DNA of 10,286 nt from Opitutales bacterium (GTDB taxonomy: Bacteria > Verrucomicrobiota > Verrucomicrobiae > Opitutales > CAG-312): assembly GCA_017623955.1 (NCBI GenBank), contig JAGAOA010000140.1, forward strand, positions 1 to 10,286, read 5' to 3'. Both the position numbers and the translations under genes were made by a program. Below, in pieces: positions 1 to 6,547 of the stretch (positions are counted from its first letter, which is position 1; every line of letters starts with the position of its first letter). A model generated the notes under the pieces. The model did not search any database and was not told the origin of the DNA. It saw nothing but the letters and a program-made list of their open reading frames with translations.

Positions 1-1
1 G

Positions 2-169
2 GGTAACTTTGTAGCTTCAAATGAAATTTTTGCTCAAATTGCTGCGATGTATCCTAATGATCCATTTGCAGCTAAGGGGGCTAAGGAAATCGTCAAAATA
101 GAGAAAAAGAAGGAAGTTTCAGAACTCTCTCATGAAGATGATGACGAAGACGAAGATGAAGACGAGTAA
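2..169 (+). CDS. C-terminal end of an unidentified protein with a highly acidic tail (5' end outside window)
   Basis: An open frame runs in from the left edge and stops at TAA 167-169, leaving 55 visible residues. The first part reads as a soluble helix (IFAQIAAMYPNDPFAAKGAKE). The pattern of a small helix, then YPND, then another small-residue helix resembles the end of a TPR-type repeat, but one fragment cannot prove this. The chain then turns lysine-rich and ends in an almost uninterrupted acidic run (EDDDEDEDEDE). No start is visible. The next gene begins 22 nt downstream on the same strand with no terminator between, so co-transcription is likely. Function is not recognised. I am confident that it is coding, because the frame is open, the composition is protein-like and it is followed closely by a gene. 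Confidence 0.7.
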   Translation, partial: GNFVASNEIFAQIAAMYPNDPFAAKGAKEIVKIEKKKEVSELSHEDDDEDEDEDE

Positions 170-191
170 TTAACTTTAATATATTATTATT

Positions 192-1586
192 ATGAAATTA
201 AGACACTTTAATCCAAAACAAGAAAAGAAAGGACTTTTATATAAAGTCTTTGTTGTGGTAGCTGCCATTCAAATTACATTACTGATATCGTTTGGTAGTT
301 ACGTTGTGACTCGTACAATCTTGGAAGATGAATCGGAGTTTAAAGCACCGCCAAGTGTAGAGAAAATTGATAATGCTCCAAAAGAACAAAAAGTTCGTGT
401 GGAGCGTCAACAGAAAAAATCGGCAAAATTAACTAAGCGTATTAGTATCTCAAATCCAAATAACATTAATACACCTGAGGTAAAAATAGATTTACCTCCT
501 GCTCTCGCATCTGGTGGTGGCATTTCTACAATTACAGATAAGCAAATTAATGCAAATATGAAAATTGCAGTGTCTACTGTCAATTTGTTTGGGTTGTCGG
601 CAAAAGCTGAAAAAATTCTAATTTGCTTAGACGCAAGTCCATACTTGATGACAGACGAACGTGGTGGTTTAGATACATATAAGGTTATTCGCGAAGATAT
701 TAAAAAACTTGTTAGTCAGTTACCATCGACATCTCTATTCAATTTGATGTCTTTTGACGTGACGGCAGGTACTAGAATGAGCTTCTTCCAACCTAACCTA
801 GTTGCGGCAACTCCTTTCAATAAAAAGCTTGCAAGTAATTGGATAGATCCAATCAACTCTAGTTTGAAACACATCGGTGTTAGAGGTCGTCAATATACAT
901 TGAAATACGACTTCATTCCACAACCTGCTTCAAGGGTAAATTCTAATAATTTTTATCGTGTTTATCAAGCTGCGTTAGAGCAGGGTGCCGATGCTATTTG
1001 GTTTTTGACAACTAGATGGACAAGTCCTAATGCTGTGTTACAACCATGGTCGGATTCTGAAACTGCATCGTATCAGAAACGTATGGAAAAATACCAAAAT
1101 GATGTTGTTCGTCAGCGCGCTGGTTCAGGTTGGAAAGAAGATGATCAGCTTAAGTACGAATTTGAAACACAAAAGAACTACGCAATAGGTATAAAAAAAG
1201 GTAGAGAGTGGGTTCGCAATACGAATAAGGAACGTGCTGCAAAGGGTATACCTCTTTATGTTGGTACTCCTGAAAATGCCGCTCATGAACAAAAATTAAT
1301 TCCTCCATATAAGGGAAAGACTCCTCCATCGGTAAGAGTTAAGGCTCCGCAAGCAAGATATCGTTCGTATGGTTCAAAGGGTATTTTCAATTTCTATCAT
1401 AAGCAGTTGTTGAAAGAAATTTATTACGATAGAAACTTGAAGCCACCAGTAGTTAATATGATTGTCTTTAAAGGAAAAGACGAACAAATTAACAAAAAGG
1501 AAATGAGCGATGTAAGAACATTCTGCGTTTCTAATAATGGTGGTAGAGTGAGAGTCCTTCGAGGTTTAAAGGCTGTTAAAGACTAA
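192..1586 (+). CDS. Membrane-anchored protein with a degenerate von Willebrand factor A-like domain
   Basis: This 464-aa protein has a short basic N-terminus, one transmembrane helix at about residues 15-39, a proline/lysine-rich linker to about 115, and then a globular domain. That layout suggests a periplasmic domain anchored in the inner membrane. The domain looks like a VWA fold. KILICLDAS (141-149) resembles strand 1 with the metal-site loop, a helix runs over 161-177, LFNLMSFD (182-189) is a second strand, ADAIWFLTTRW (266-276) is a later core strand, and VVNMIVFKG (420-428) followed by a final helix with NGG closes the fold. The MIDAS motif DxSxS is broken: D147 and S149 remain, but the second serine position is Y151, and the later strand lacks the usual aspartate-glycine. 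Metal-dependent adhesion is therefore doubtful. The insertion at about 290-400 is charged and rich in R, K, Y and P. The helix-linker-domain layout recalls proteins near ExbB/ExbD clusters, but that is inference. The start is preceded by AT-only sequence without a Shine-Dalgarno. A terminator follows directly. Confidence 0.75.
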   Translation: MKLRHFNPKQEKKGLLYKVFVVVAAIQITLLISFGSYVVTRTILEDESEFKAPPSVEKIDNAPKEQKVRVERQQKKSAKLTKRISISNPNNINTPEVKIDLPPALASGGGISTITDKQINANMKIAVSTVNLFGLSAKAEKILICLDASPYLMTDERGGLDTYKVIREDIKKLVSQLPSTSLFNLMSFDVTAGTRMSFFQPNLVAATPFNKKLASNWIDPINSSLKHIGVRGRQYTLKYDFIPQPASRVNSNNFYRVYQAALEQGADAIWFLTTRWTSPNAVLQPWSDSETASYQKRMEKYQNDVVRQRAGSGWKEDDQLKYEFETQKNYAIGIKKGREWVRNTNKERAAKGIPLYVGTPENAAHEQKLIPPYKGKTPPSVRVKAPQARYRSYGSKGIFNFYHKQLLKEIYYDRNLKPPVVNMIVFKGKDEQINKKEMSDVRTFCVSNNGGRVRVLRGLKAVKD

Positions 1587-1593
1587 AATTTAA

Positions 1594-1624
1594 AAGGCTT
1601 TTCATTGCGAAAAGCCTTATTTTT
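1594..1624 (+). terminator. Intrinsic terminator after the VWA-like gene
   Basis: A perfect 10-bp stem (AAGGCTTTTC at 1594-1603 with GAAAAGCCTT at 1609-1618) with loop ATTGC is followed by ATTTTT. It starts 8 nt after the stop codon. It lies only 15 nt before the next start codon, so it separates the VWA-like gene from the lipoprotein-arn unit, or acts as a partial attenuator if the two are co-transcribed. Confidence 0.85.
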
Positions 1625-1639
1625 ACGGGTAATATATAT

Positions 1640-1960
1640 ATGAAAAAGCTTTTTATTTTTTTAGTTGTTCCTTGTGCTTTGTGTGCTTGTTATAATGCAG
1701 AGGTCTCTAAAGATGACACAAAAAAATCTGATGATGTCTTCCAAAAAAGTGCTGATGCAAGTAGAGATTTTTTTAACGATGTCAAAAAAGGTGCAAACGA
1801 TGTTTCTGAAGAAATCTCTAATATTCCAGTAAAGAAAATTTTTAAGGAGACATCAGACTCTGTATCGGAGGGGGCAAGCGAAGTTGGTGACGAATTAAAA
1901 AAAGCGGGTGAAGAAGTAGGTGATTTCTTCAAAAAATTGACAAAGAAAATTTCTGACTAA
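1640..1960 (+). CDS. Small predicted lipoprotein with amphipathic helical repeats
   Basis: This 106-aa protein has a lipoprotein signal peptide: MKK, a hydrophobic stretch, and a lipobox-like LCAC with the acceptor cysteine at C17 (further cysteines at 12 and 15 lie inside the signal). The mature part is highly charged and probably almost all helix. It carries repeated amphipathic segments (about residues 33-60 and 79-104) of alternating K/D/E and small or aromatic residues (DVFQKSADASRDFF, EVGDELKKAGEEVGDFF). This recalls 11-residue-repeat helical proteins (YtxH- or apolipoprotein-like), but no family is recognised. It is the first gene of a tight run: the ArnA-like start lies 5 nt after its stop. 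No Shine-Dalgarno precedes the ATG, only an alternating TA tract. A role at the envelope, perhaps with the lipid A-modification genes downstream, is inference. Confidence 0.75.
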   Translation: MKKLFIFLVVPCALCACYNAEVSKDDTKKSDDVFQKSADASRDFFNDVKKGANDVSEEISNIPVKKIFKETSDSVSEGASEVGDELKKAGEEVGDFFKKLTKKISD

Positions 1961-1965
1961 ATCTA

Positions 1966-3015
1966 ATGACCTCTGCATATAAACGTGTTTTAGTTTTAGG
2001 CGCTAATGGTTTTATCGGTTCTTCTCTAGTTTTGAGATTGTTGAGAGAAAACAAATATTTTGTTTCAGGCGTAGATAAAGCCGATTATAATTTATCGCGA
2101 GCAAAGAAGAATGAACGCTTTTCATTTTATAAATTCGATGTTCTAAAAGAACAATCTTCAATAGAAGAGTTGGTAAAAGATAGCGATATTATTGTTTCTC
2201 TTATAGCAATAGCGATACCATCAATGTACACGAAAAATCCTTTAGCTGTGTACAATCTCGATTACGAACATAATGCAGATGTAATAAAAATGTGTGTGCG
2301 TTATAATAAGCGTATTGTTTTTCCATCAACGTCTGAAGTATATGGAATGTGTACTGATGAGGCTTTTGATGAATTTTCTTCGCAACTAGTTTTAGGATCA
2401 ATTGCAAAAGAACGTTGGATTTATTCGTGTATTAAACAGATGTTAGATAGGTTAATTTGGGCATACGGTAAACACGAAGGTTTGCAGTTTACAATATTTC
2501 GTCCATTCAATTTTATAGGTCCCAAACTCGATAATATATGTGCTGACAAAGAAGGTTCGTCACGTGTTATAACACAATTCACGCACAATATACTAAATTC
2601 AAAATCTATAAAACTTGTCAACGGGGGACTTCAAAAAAGGTGTTTTACTTTTATTGATGACGGCATAGATTGTCTTTCTAAAATCATAGAGAATAAGGAT
2701 GGATGTGCAAATTCACAGATTTTCAATATAGGAAATCCGAATGAAGAATATTCTATAAAAGAGCTTGCTGAAGTGTTGATAAATACGTTTAGAGAATATC
2801 CTAAATACGCACAATTAGCAGAAAATGTACAAATAGAATACATTGAAGCAGAAAAATATTATGGTGAAGGTTATGAAGATGTATCTTATAGAATGCCATC
2901 TATAAAAAATGCTAAATTGTATTTGGTATGGATTCCTAAAACAGATTTACGTACTTCTATAAAACATATTCTAGATTATCATTTATGTAATAAAGATTAT
3001 GAAATTGGCGTTTAA
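1966..3015 (+). CDS. arnA: ArnA-type UDP-glucuronate decarboxylase, stand-alone (no formyltransferase domain)
   Basis: This is an extended short-chain dehydrogenase of 349 aa that closely resembles the C-terminal half of Escherichia coli ArnA, which oxidatively decarboxylates UDP-glucuronate to UDP-4-keto-pentose (UDP-Ara4O) with NAD+. Visible features are the NAD-binding GANGFIG (12-18), the signature stretch FPSTSEVYGMC (119-129), the catalytic Y153-x3-K157, FRPFNFIGP (178-186), a GLQKRCFTFIDDGI block (221-234) and YRMPSIKNA (308-316). S123, E124, Y153, K157 and R309 match in order and spacing the ArnA residues S433, E434, Y463, K467 and R619. E434 and R619 are the ones that define decarboxylases within this family. 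The N-terminal formyltransferase domain of the enterobacterial fusion is absent, and the protein begins directly at the Rossmann fold. Its 3' end overlaps the start of the ArnD-like gene by 17 nt, which indicates translational coupling. A UDP-xylose synthase is the alternative, but the STSEVYGMC and RCFTFIDD blocks favour ArnA. Confidence 0.88.
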   Translation: MTSAYKRVLVLGANGFIGSSLVLRLLRENKYFVSGVDKADYNLSRAKKNERFSFYKFDVLKEQSSIEELVKDSDIIVSLIAIAIPSMYTKNPLAVYNLDYEHNADVIKMCVRYNKRIVFPSTSEVYGMCTDEAFDEFSSQLVLGSIAKERWIYSCIKQMLDRLIWAYGKHEGLQFTIFRPFNFIGPKLDNICADKEGSSRVITQFTHNILNSKSIKLVNGGLQKRCFTFIDDGIDCLSKIIENKDGCANSQIFNIGNPNEEYSIKELAEVLINTFREYPKYAQLAENVQIEYIEAEKYYGEGYEDVSYRMPSIKNAKLYLVWIPKTDLRTSIKHILDYHLCNKDYEIGV

Positions 3016-3886
3016 AGTTGATGTAGACACATTTGATGGGACTCGTGTAGGAGTAAAAAATTTATCTAATTTGTTTTGTAAATATGAAATTCCTGCAACG
3101 TTCTTCTTTTCGCTAGGGAAAGATCAAATGGGACGCTCAATTTTTAGAATTTTTAAGAGAGACTTTCTTAAAAAATGTTTAAAATCAAAAGTTATAAGTA
3201 ATTATCGTTTGCGTACGTTGCTTTCTGGAACCATTATTCCTGCTCCAGTAATTGCTGATAAATGTAATAGTGTAATGAGAGATGTTGCAGATAGAGGGTT
3301 TGAATGTGGTGTTCATTGTCTAAATCATTACAAGTGGCAAAACTTTTTAAACAATATGTCGGCGGAGGAAGTTCATAGAGAGTTTTTTCTAGCTTGCAAA
3401 AAGTTTAAAGAAGTTTTTTGCACAAATCCTGTTAGTAGTGCATCAGCTGGTTGGCAAGTTTCAGCGGAGTATTTTAAAGTTTTGGATGAGAGAAATTTTT
3501 TGTATGGTAGTGATGTTCGCGGTTTTTATCCATTTTATCCTCGTATAGACGGAGAAGTTTTTAACACAGTACAAATTCCTACAACACTATATACTTTAGA
3601 TGAAATTTTGGTATCGCATAAATTAGATGATATCATACCTATGCAAATGAATTCCATTAACTCAAAAGAAATATCTATAATGACAATTCATGCAGAGTTG
3701 GAAGGTATGGCATATCTAGAGTGGTTCGAATTATTTTTGAAGAAGTTAATAAAAGAGAATGTGGAATTTTTCTTCTTGAAAGATTACGTTCAATCTTTAA
3801 AAAAGAACTCGAAAAATATTCCTGTTTGTGATGTAGAAATGTCGGAATTTTTCAACAGAAGTGGGTTATTAGCAATTCAGAAATAG
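2999..3886 (+). CDS. arnD: ArnD-type polysaccharide deacetylase family protein (undecaprenyl-phosphate formamido-arabinose deformylase)
   Basis: This 295-aa protein has a NodB-fold (carbohydrate esterase 4-like) deacetylase domain and aligns by eye along nearly its whole length with E. coli ArnD. ArnD removes the formyl group from undecaprenyl-phosphate-linked 4-formamido-4-deoxy-L-arabinose before transfer to lipid A. Shared landmarks are KVDVDTFDGTR (6-16) with the metal/catalytic aspartates D8 and D10, IPATFFFSLG (31-40) and DQMGR (42-46). Others are GVHCLNHYKWQ (104-114) with metal histidines H106 and H110, ASAGW (148-152), and TIHAELEG (229-236) with the catalytic histidine H231. No signal peptide or transmembrane helix is present, as expected for a peripheral cytoplasmic-face enzyme. 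The ATG lies inside the end of the decarboxylase gene, so translation is probably coupled. The Sel1 gene starts 4 nt after the stop. A formylated substrate implies that the formyltransferase is encoded elsewhere. Confidence 0.88.
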   Translation: MKLAFKVDVDTFDGTRVGVKNLSNLFCKYEIPATFFFSLGKDQMGRSIFRIFKRDFLKKCLKSKVISNYRLRTLLSGTIIPAPVIADKCNSVMRDVADRGFECGVHCLNHYKWQNFLNNMSAEEVHREFFLACKKFKEVFCTNPVSSASAGWQVSAEYFKVLDERNFLYGSDVRGFYPFYPRIDGEVFNTVQIPTTLYTLDEILVSHKLDDIIPMQMNSINSKEISIMTIHAELEGMAYLEWFELFLKKLIKENVEFFFLKDYVQSLKKNSKNIPVCDVEMSEFFNRSGLLAIQK

Positions 3887-3890
3887 TATC

Positions 3891-5102
3891 ATGAAATATT
3901 CATTAATAATATTATTAATTTTTATATTTGCGGAAGTTTTTGCACAATCATTAGCTGATTTAGCTAATACAGATGCTACTTCAAAAGATGATGAAGTTGC
4001 AACAAAAGCAAAGACTACTGCTAAACAAGTTTCAACCGAAAATCGTAAACAAGGTTCTGTTCCTGCCAAAAATATATCGAAGGAAATATCTCAAGAGGAA
4101 TTTGATTCTATCTTCTTAAAAGCCTCGCAGGGCGATTCTAACTCACAGCTAGCATTGGGGGTGCTGTATGCTAGAGGTGTGAAACCTACCAATCCTAATG
4201 GAGAATTAGCATTAGAGTGGTTGCTGAAATCAGCAAAGCAAGGAAATCTTGCGGCTATGACTTACATGGGGGCAATTTATAGCGAGGGCAAATTAGTAAA
4301 GCGTGATATTCAGAAAGCAATATATTGGCGTGAATTAGCTGCGGAAAAAGGATCAGCTGCCGATAAGTATGCGTTGGCGAATGCGTTTATTTATGGTTAT
4401 ATGTTGCCTGCCGATAAGCAAAAAGCCTTTTTATGGCTTACAAAAGCAGGAGAAGCTGGACATATAGATGCTATAAATCAACTTATATCTATTTATACAA
4501 ATAATGGCGATAAACAAAATGTAAAACGTTGGAAAACTGAAAAATCTTATGCACAAATAAAATTAGCTCAGTCTGGTAATGTTGTTGCAATGTATGAGGC
4601 TTATCGACTATATGTAGGTGGTAAAGGTGGCGTTTTTAGGAGTATCCCGAAGGCTATTTATTGGCTGAAAAAGGCTAGCGATGCTGGACATATTCACGCT
4701 GTTGAGACTTTAGCTATGATGTATATCAATGGTAAATATCTCGCAAAAGATTTTTCTAAAGGTATAACAATGCTAGAAAAGCTTGCAGAAAAAGATTCTA
4801 ATTATGCTGTAAAAGTTTCGAATTTGTATGGCGAAAATGGAGAAAATCAAGATTTGAAAAAAGCCGGATTGTGGTTAGACAAAGCGTCAAAGAAGTTGAC
4901 TGGTATTGCAAAATTACATATCGTATGGAAATTATGGGCTGGTTCGGGAGTCGTAAAAGATACAAAAAAAGCGTCGGTATATTGCGATGAGATTATTTCA
5001 ACTTTGAAGAGTGATTCACATAAAAAGATTATTCAAAAAATAAAATCAGATATTGATAGTGGTAAAATTGCACCAGAAAAGTATTCTGATTTGTTTAAAT
5101 AA
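3891..5102 (+). CDS. Exported Sel1-repeat (TPR-like) protein
   Basis: This 403-aa protein has a cleavable-looking Sec signal peptide (MKYSLIILLIFIFAEVFA, likely cut before Q19), a disordered Thr/Lys-rich linker to about residue 65, and then about seven or eight Sel1-type helical repeats of about 36 residues. Clear ones are 80-115 (ALGVLYARG, ALEWLLKSAKQG), 116-152 (TYMGAIYSEG, AIYWRELAAEKG), 153-188 (ALWLTKAGEAG-like end), 228-264 (AIYWLKKASDAG), 265-300 (LAMMYINGKYLAKD) and 301-333; the stretch at 189-210 is shortened. Sel1 repeats form a solenoid used for protein-protein contacts, here probably in the periplasm. It starts 4 nt after the ArnD-like gene, so it is the last gene of the lipoprotein-arnA-arnD-sel1 unit. 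There is no enzymatic motif. Whether it scaffolds the envelope-modification machinery or only shares its transcript is unknown. Confidence 0.85.
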   Translation: MKYSLIILLIFIFAEVFAQSLADLANTDATSKDDEVATKAKTTAKQVSTENRKQGSVPAKNISKEISQEEFDSIFLKASQGDSNSQLALGVLYARGVKPTNPNGELALEWLLKSAKQGNLAAMTYMGAIYSEGKLVKRDIQKAIYWRELAAEKGSAADKYALANAFIYGYMLPADKQKAFLWLTKAGEAGHIDAINQLISIYTNNGDKQNVKRWKTEKSYAQIKLAQSGNVVAMYEAYRLYVGGKGGVFRSIPKAIYWLKKASDAGHIHAVETLAMMYINGKYLAKDFSKGITMLEKLAEKDSNYAVKVSNLYGENGENQDLKKAGLWLDKASKKLTGIAKLHIVWKLWAGSGVVKDTKKASVYCDEIISTLKSDSHKKIIQKIKSDIDSGKIAPEKYSDLFK

Positions 5103-5120
5103 ATGATTGACTTTAATGTA

Positions 5121-5153
5121 CTCTTAAAAAAAATCATTATTACCTTTTAAGAG
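5121..5153. repeat. 9-bp inverted repeat between the Sel1 gene and the oxidoreductase
   Basis: CTCTTAAAA (5121-5129) and TTTTAAGAG (5145-5153) are exact reverse complements separated by 15 nt. The transcript could form a hairpin, but no T-tract follows, so it is a weak terminator at best. It may instead be a protein-binding site for the oxidoreductase gene 36 nt downstream. Confidence 0.45.
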
Positions 5154-5156
5154 GGA

Positions 5157-5174
5157 TTTAACAACGTTATAAAA
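5157..5174. promoter_or_regulatory. Imperfect palindrome with central CG upstream of the oxidoreductase (possible LacI-type operator)
   Basis: TTTAACAACGTTATAAAA is centred on the CG at 5165-5166. Seven of nine position pairs are complementary, including the core AACGTT. Central-CG pseudo-palindromes of this length are typical LacI-family operators. It overlaps an AT-rich segment (TTATAA) that could be a -10 element and ends just before the Shine-Dalgarno. Its half-site differs from that of the uxaC/lacI operator, so it may belong to another regulator or may be chance. Confidence 0.3.
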
Positions 5175-5176
5175 AA

Positions 5177-5183
5177 AAGGAAA
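5177..5183 (+). promoter_or_regulatory. Shine-Dalgarno of the oxidoreductase gene
   Basis: AAGGAAA lies with 7 nt between GGA and the ATG at 5189. It fixes the start of this gene and is the only convincing Shine-Dalgarno among the complete genes here. Confidence 0.65.
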
Positions 5184-5188
5184 TATAT

Positions 5189-6547
5189 ATGAATAGACGT
5201 GGATTTATAAAAGCGGGGGCTGTGATAGGAGCAGCAGCAGCAATGCCAAGTTGTAATTTTGCCAAAGGGGCAGGTAGTGATAGAATCAAGGTAGGCTTGA
5301 TAGGTTGCGGAGGTCGAGCAACGGGGGCTGCGATAAACATGATGAATGCAGACCAGAACGTAGAATTTGTAGCATTTGCAGATTTGTTTGAAGACAAGAT
5401 ACAACCATCAATAGACAAGTTGGTAAAGGAATCGCAAAAGGTATCGAAGATAAAGGGATTACCAGCTGGCAGTACTGAAAAGATAATCAATCCAGCGAAG
5501 GTACAGCGTTTTTCGGGTTGGAATTGTGTAGATCAAATATTGTCGATGAAAGAAATCGATGTAATAATCGAAGCAACCCCACCAGTATTCCGCACGCCAC
5601 ACCATAAGAAGATAGTAGCAGCAGGCAAGCACGCTTTCTTAGAAAAGCCAGCATGTATTGACATCACCCAAGCTCGCGAAATGCTTGCATTAGCAGACGA
5701 AGCAAACAAGAAGGGCTTGAGCGTAGTTTGTGGAACACAACGTCGTTATCACCAAGGTTATCAAGAAGTCATCAAGCGTGTTAAAGATGGTATGATTGGC
5801 GATCTTCTCTCGGCACAATGCTACTGGAATAGCTCGGGGTATGTAGGGCATCATCAACACGATACAATGGAAAAGAAAGGACTTTTCAAGGGCTTGAGTC
5901 CAGATGATATGGAATATCAAATCCGCAACTGGTTCTCATTCATTTGGACATCGGGTGATCACATTGTAGAACAGCATGTTCATAATCTTGACGTTATTAT
6001 GTGGGCATTGGGCGACAAAAGAATGCCTTTAGACGTTCGTGGTATGGGTGGTAGAGATACTGATTTGCCAACACCAACATACGGCGACCGTTTCAGTCAC
6101 TTTGCTGTTGACTTCGATATGGGCGAAGGTGTTCGTTTATCTAGCTATTGTCATCAAGTACCAAAGGTTTCAGGTGAAGTAGGCGAACGTATAGTTGGAA
6201 CAAAGGGTATTATGCATACAGCTCTTTGGGGTAGTGCTTGCAAAATTACAGACCTTAAAGGAAATATTATCTATCAAGCCGATAAGAATGTTCCGCAGTG
6301 TATGGAAATGGAACACAAGTATTTGCTCGACAACATTCGTGCAGGCAAGCAAGTAAATACACTCAAGACATTGGTAAATTCAACATTGTTGGCTATTGCA
6401 GGTCGTATGAGTGCATTTAGTGGCAAGAAGTTCAAGTTTGAATGGATGATGCGTAAGTCGCAAGAAAATCTTGTTCCAGCAAAGATGGGCTTCTATAAGA
6501 ATCCAATTGCAGGGGTACCTGTTCCAGGCAAATACCGCCTCTACTAA
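5189..6547 (+). CDS. Tat-exported Gfo/Idh/MocA family NAD(P)-dependent oxidoreductase
   Basis: This 452-aa protein begins with a twin-arginine signal (N-R-R-G-F-I-K, residues 2-8, then an Ala/Gly helix), which implies export in folded form, probably with its cofactor bound. C22 in MPSC might be a lipobox cysteine, but the -3 to -1 residues fit poorly. A Rossmann domain follows: KVGLIGCGGRATG (34-46), the acidic strand end FADLF (63-67), DVIIEATPP (124-132) and the family hallmark EKP (152-154). The C-terminal alpha/beta domain has GTQRRYH (182-188), the histidine cluster HHQHD (221-225) and the active-site-like GDHIVEQHVHNLDVIMWAL (256-274). The family acts on sugars or cyclitols, and some members (GH109) are NAD-dependent glycosidases. 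This one lacks GH109 landmarks that I know, so the substrate is open. Isoleucine and valine codon use changes sharply near residue 150, pointing to a mosaic origin. The gene is preceded by a Shine-Dalgarno and followed by a palindromic terminator. Confidence 0.88.
   Translation: MNRRGFIKAGAVIGAAAAMPSCNFAKGAGSDRIKVGLIGCGGRATGAAINMMNADQNVEFVAFADLFEDKIQPSIDKLVKESQKVSKIKGLPAGSTEKIINPAKVQRFSGWNCVDQILSMKEIDVIIEATPPVFRTPHHKKIVAAGKHAFLEKPACIDITQAREMLALADEANKKGLSVVCGTQRRYHQGYQEVIKRVKDGMIGDLLSAQCYWNSSGYVGHHQHDTMEKKGLFKGLSPDDMEYQIRNWFSFIWTSGDHIVEQHVHNLDVIMWALGDKRMPLDVRGMGGRDTDLPTPTYGDRFSHFAVDFDMGEGVRLSSYCHQVPKVSGEVGERIVGTKGIMHTALWGSACKITDLKGNIIYQADKNVPQCMEMEHKYLLDNIRAGKQVNTLKTLVNSTLLAIAGRMSAFSGKKFKFEWMMRKSQENLVPAKMGFYKNPIAGVPVPGKYRLY

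Noticed and set aside
1690..1932. 80-codon minus-strand open frame opposite the lipoprotein gene
   Set aside because: It is a shadow of the repetitive K/D/E/S codons of the lipoprotein. The plus-strand frame has a signal peptide and lipobox and fits the operon.
5107..5140. Promoter TTGACT ... CATTAT before the oxidoreductase
   Set aside because: The spacer is about 22 nt and the -10 match is poor, so it was not supported as a feature.
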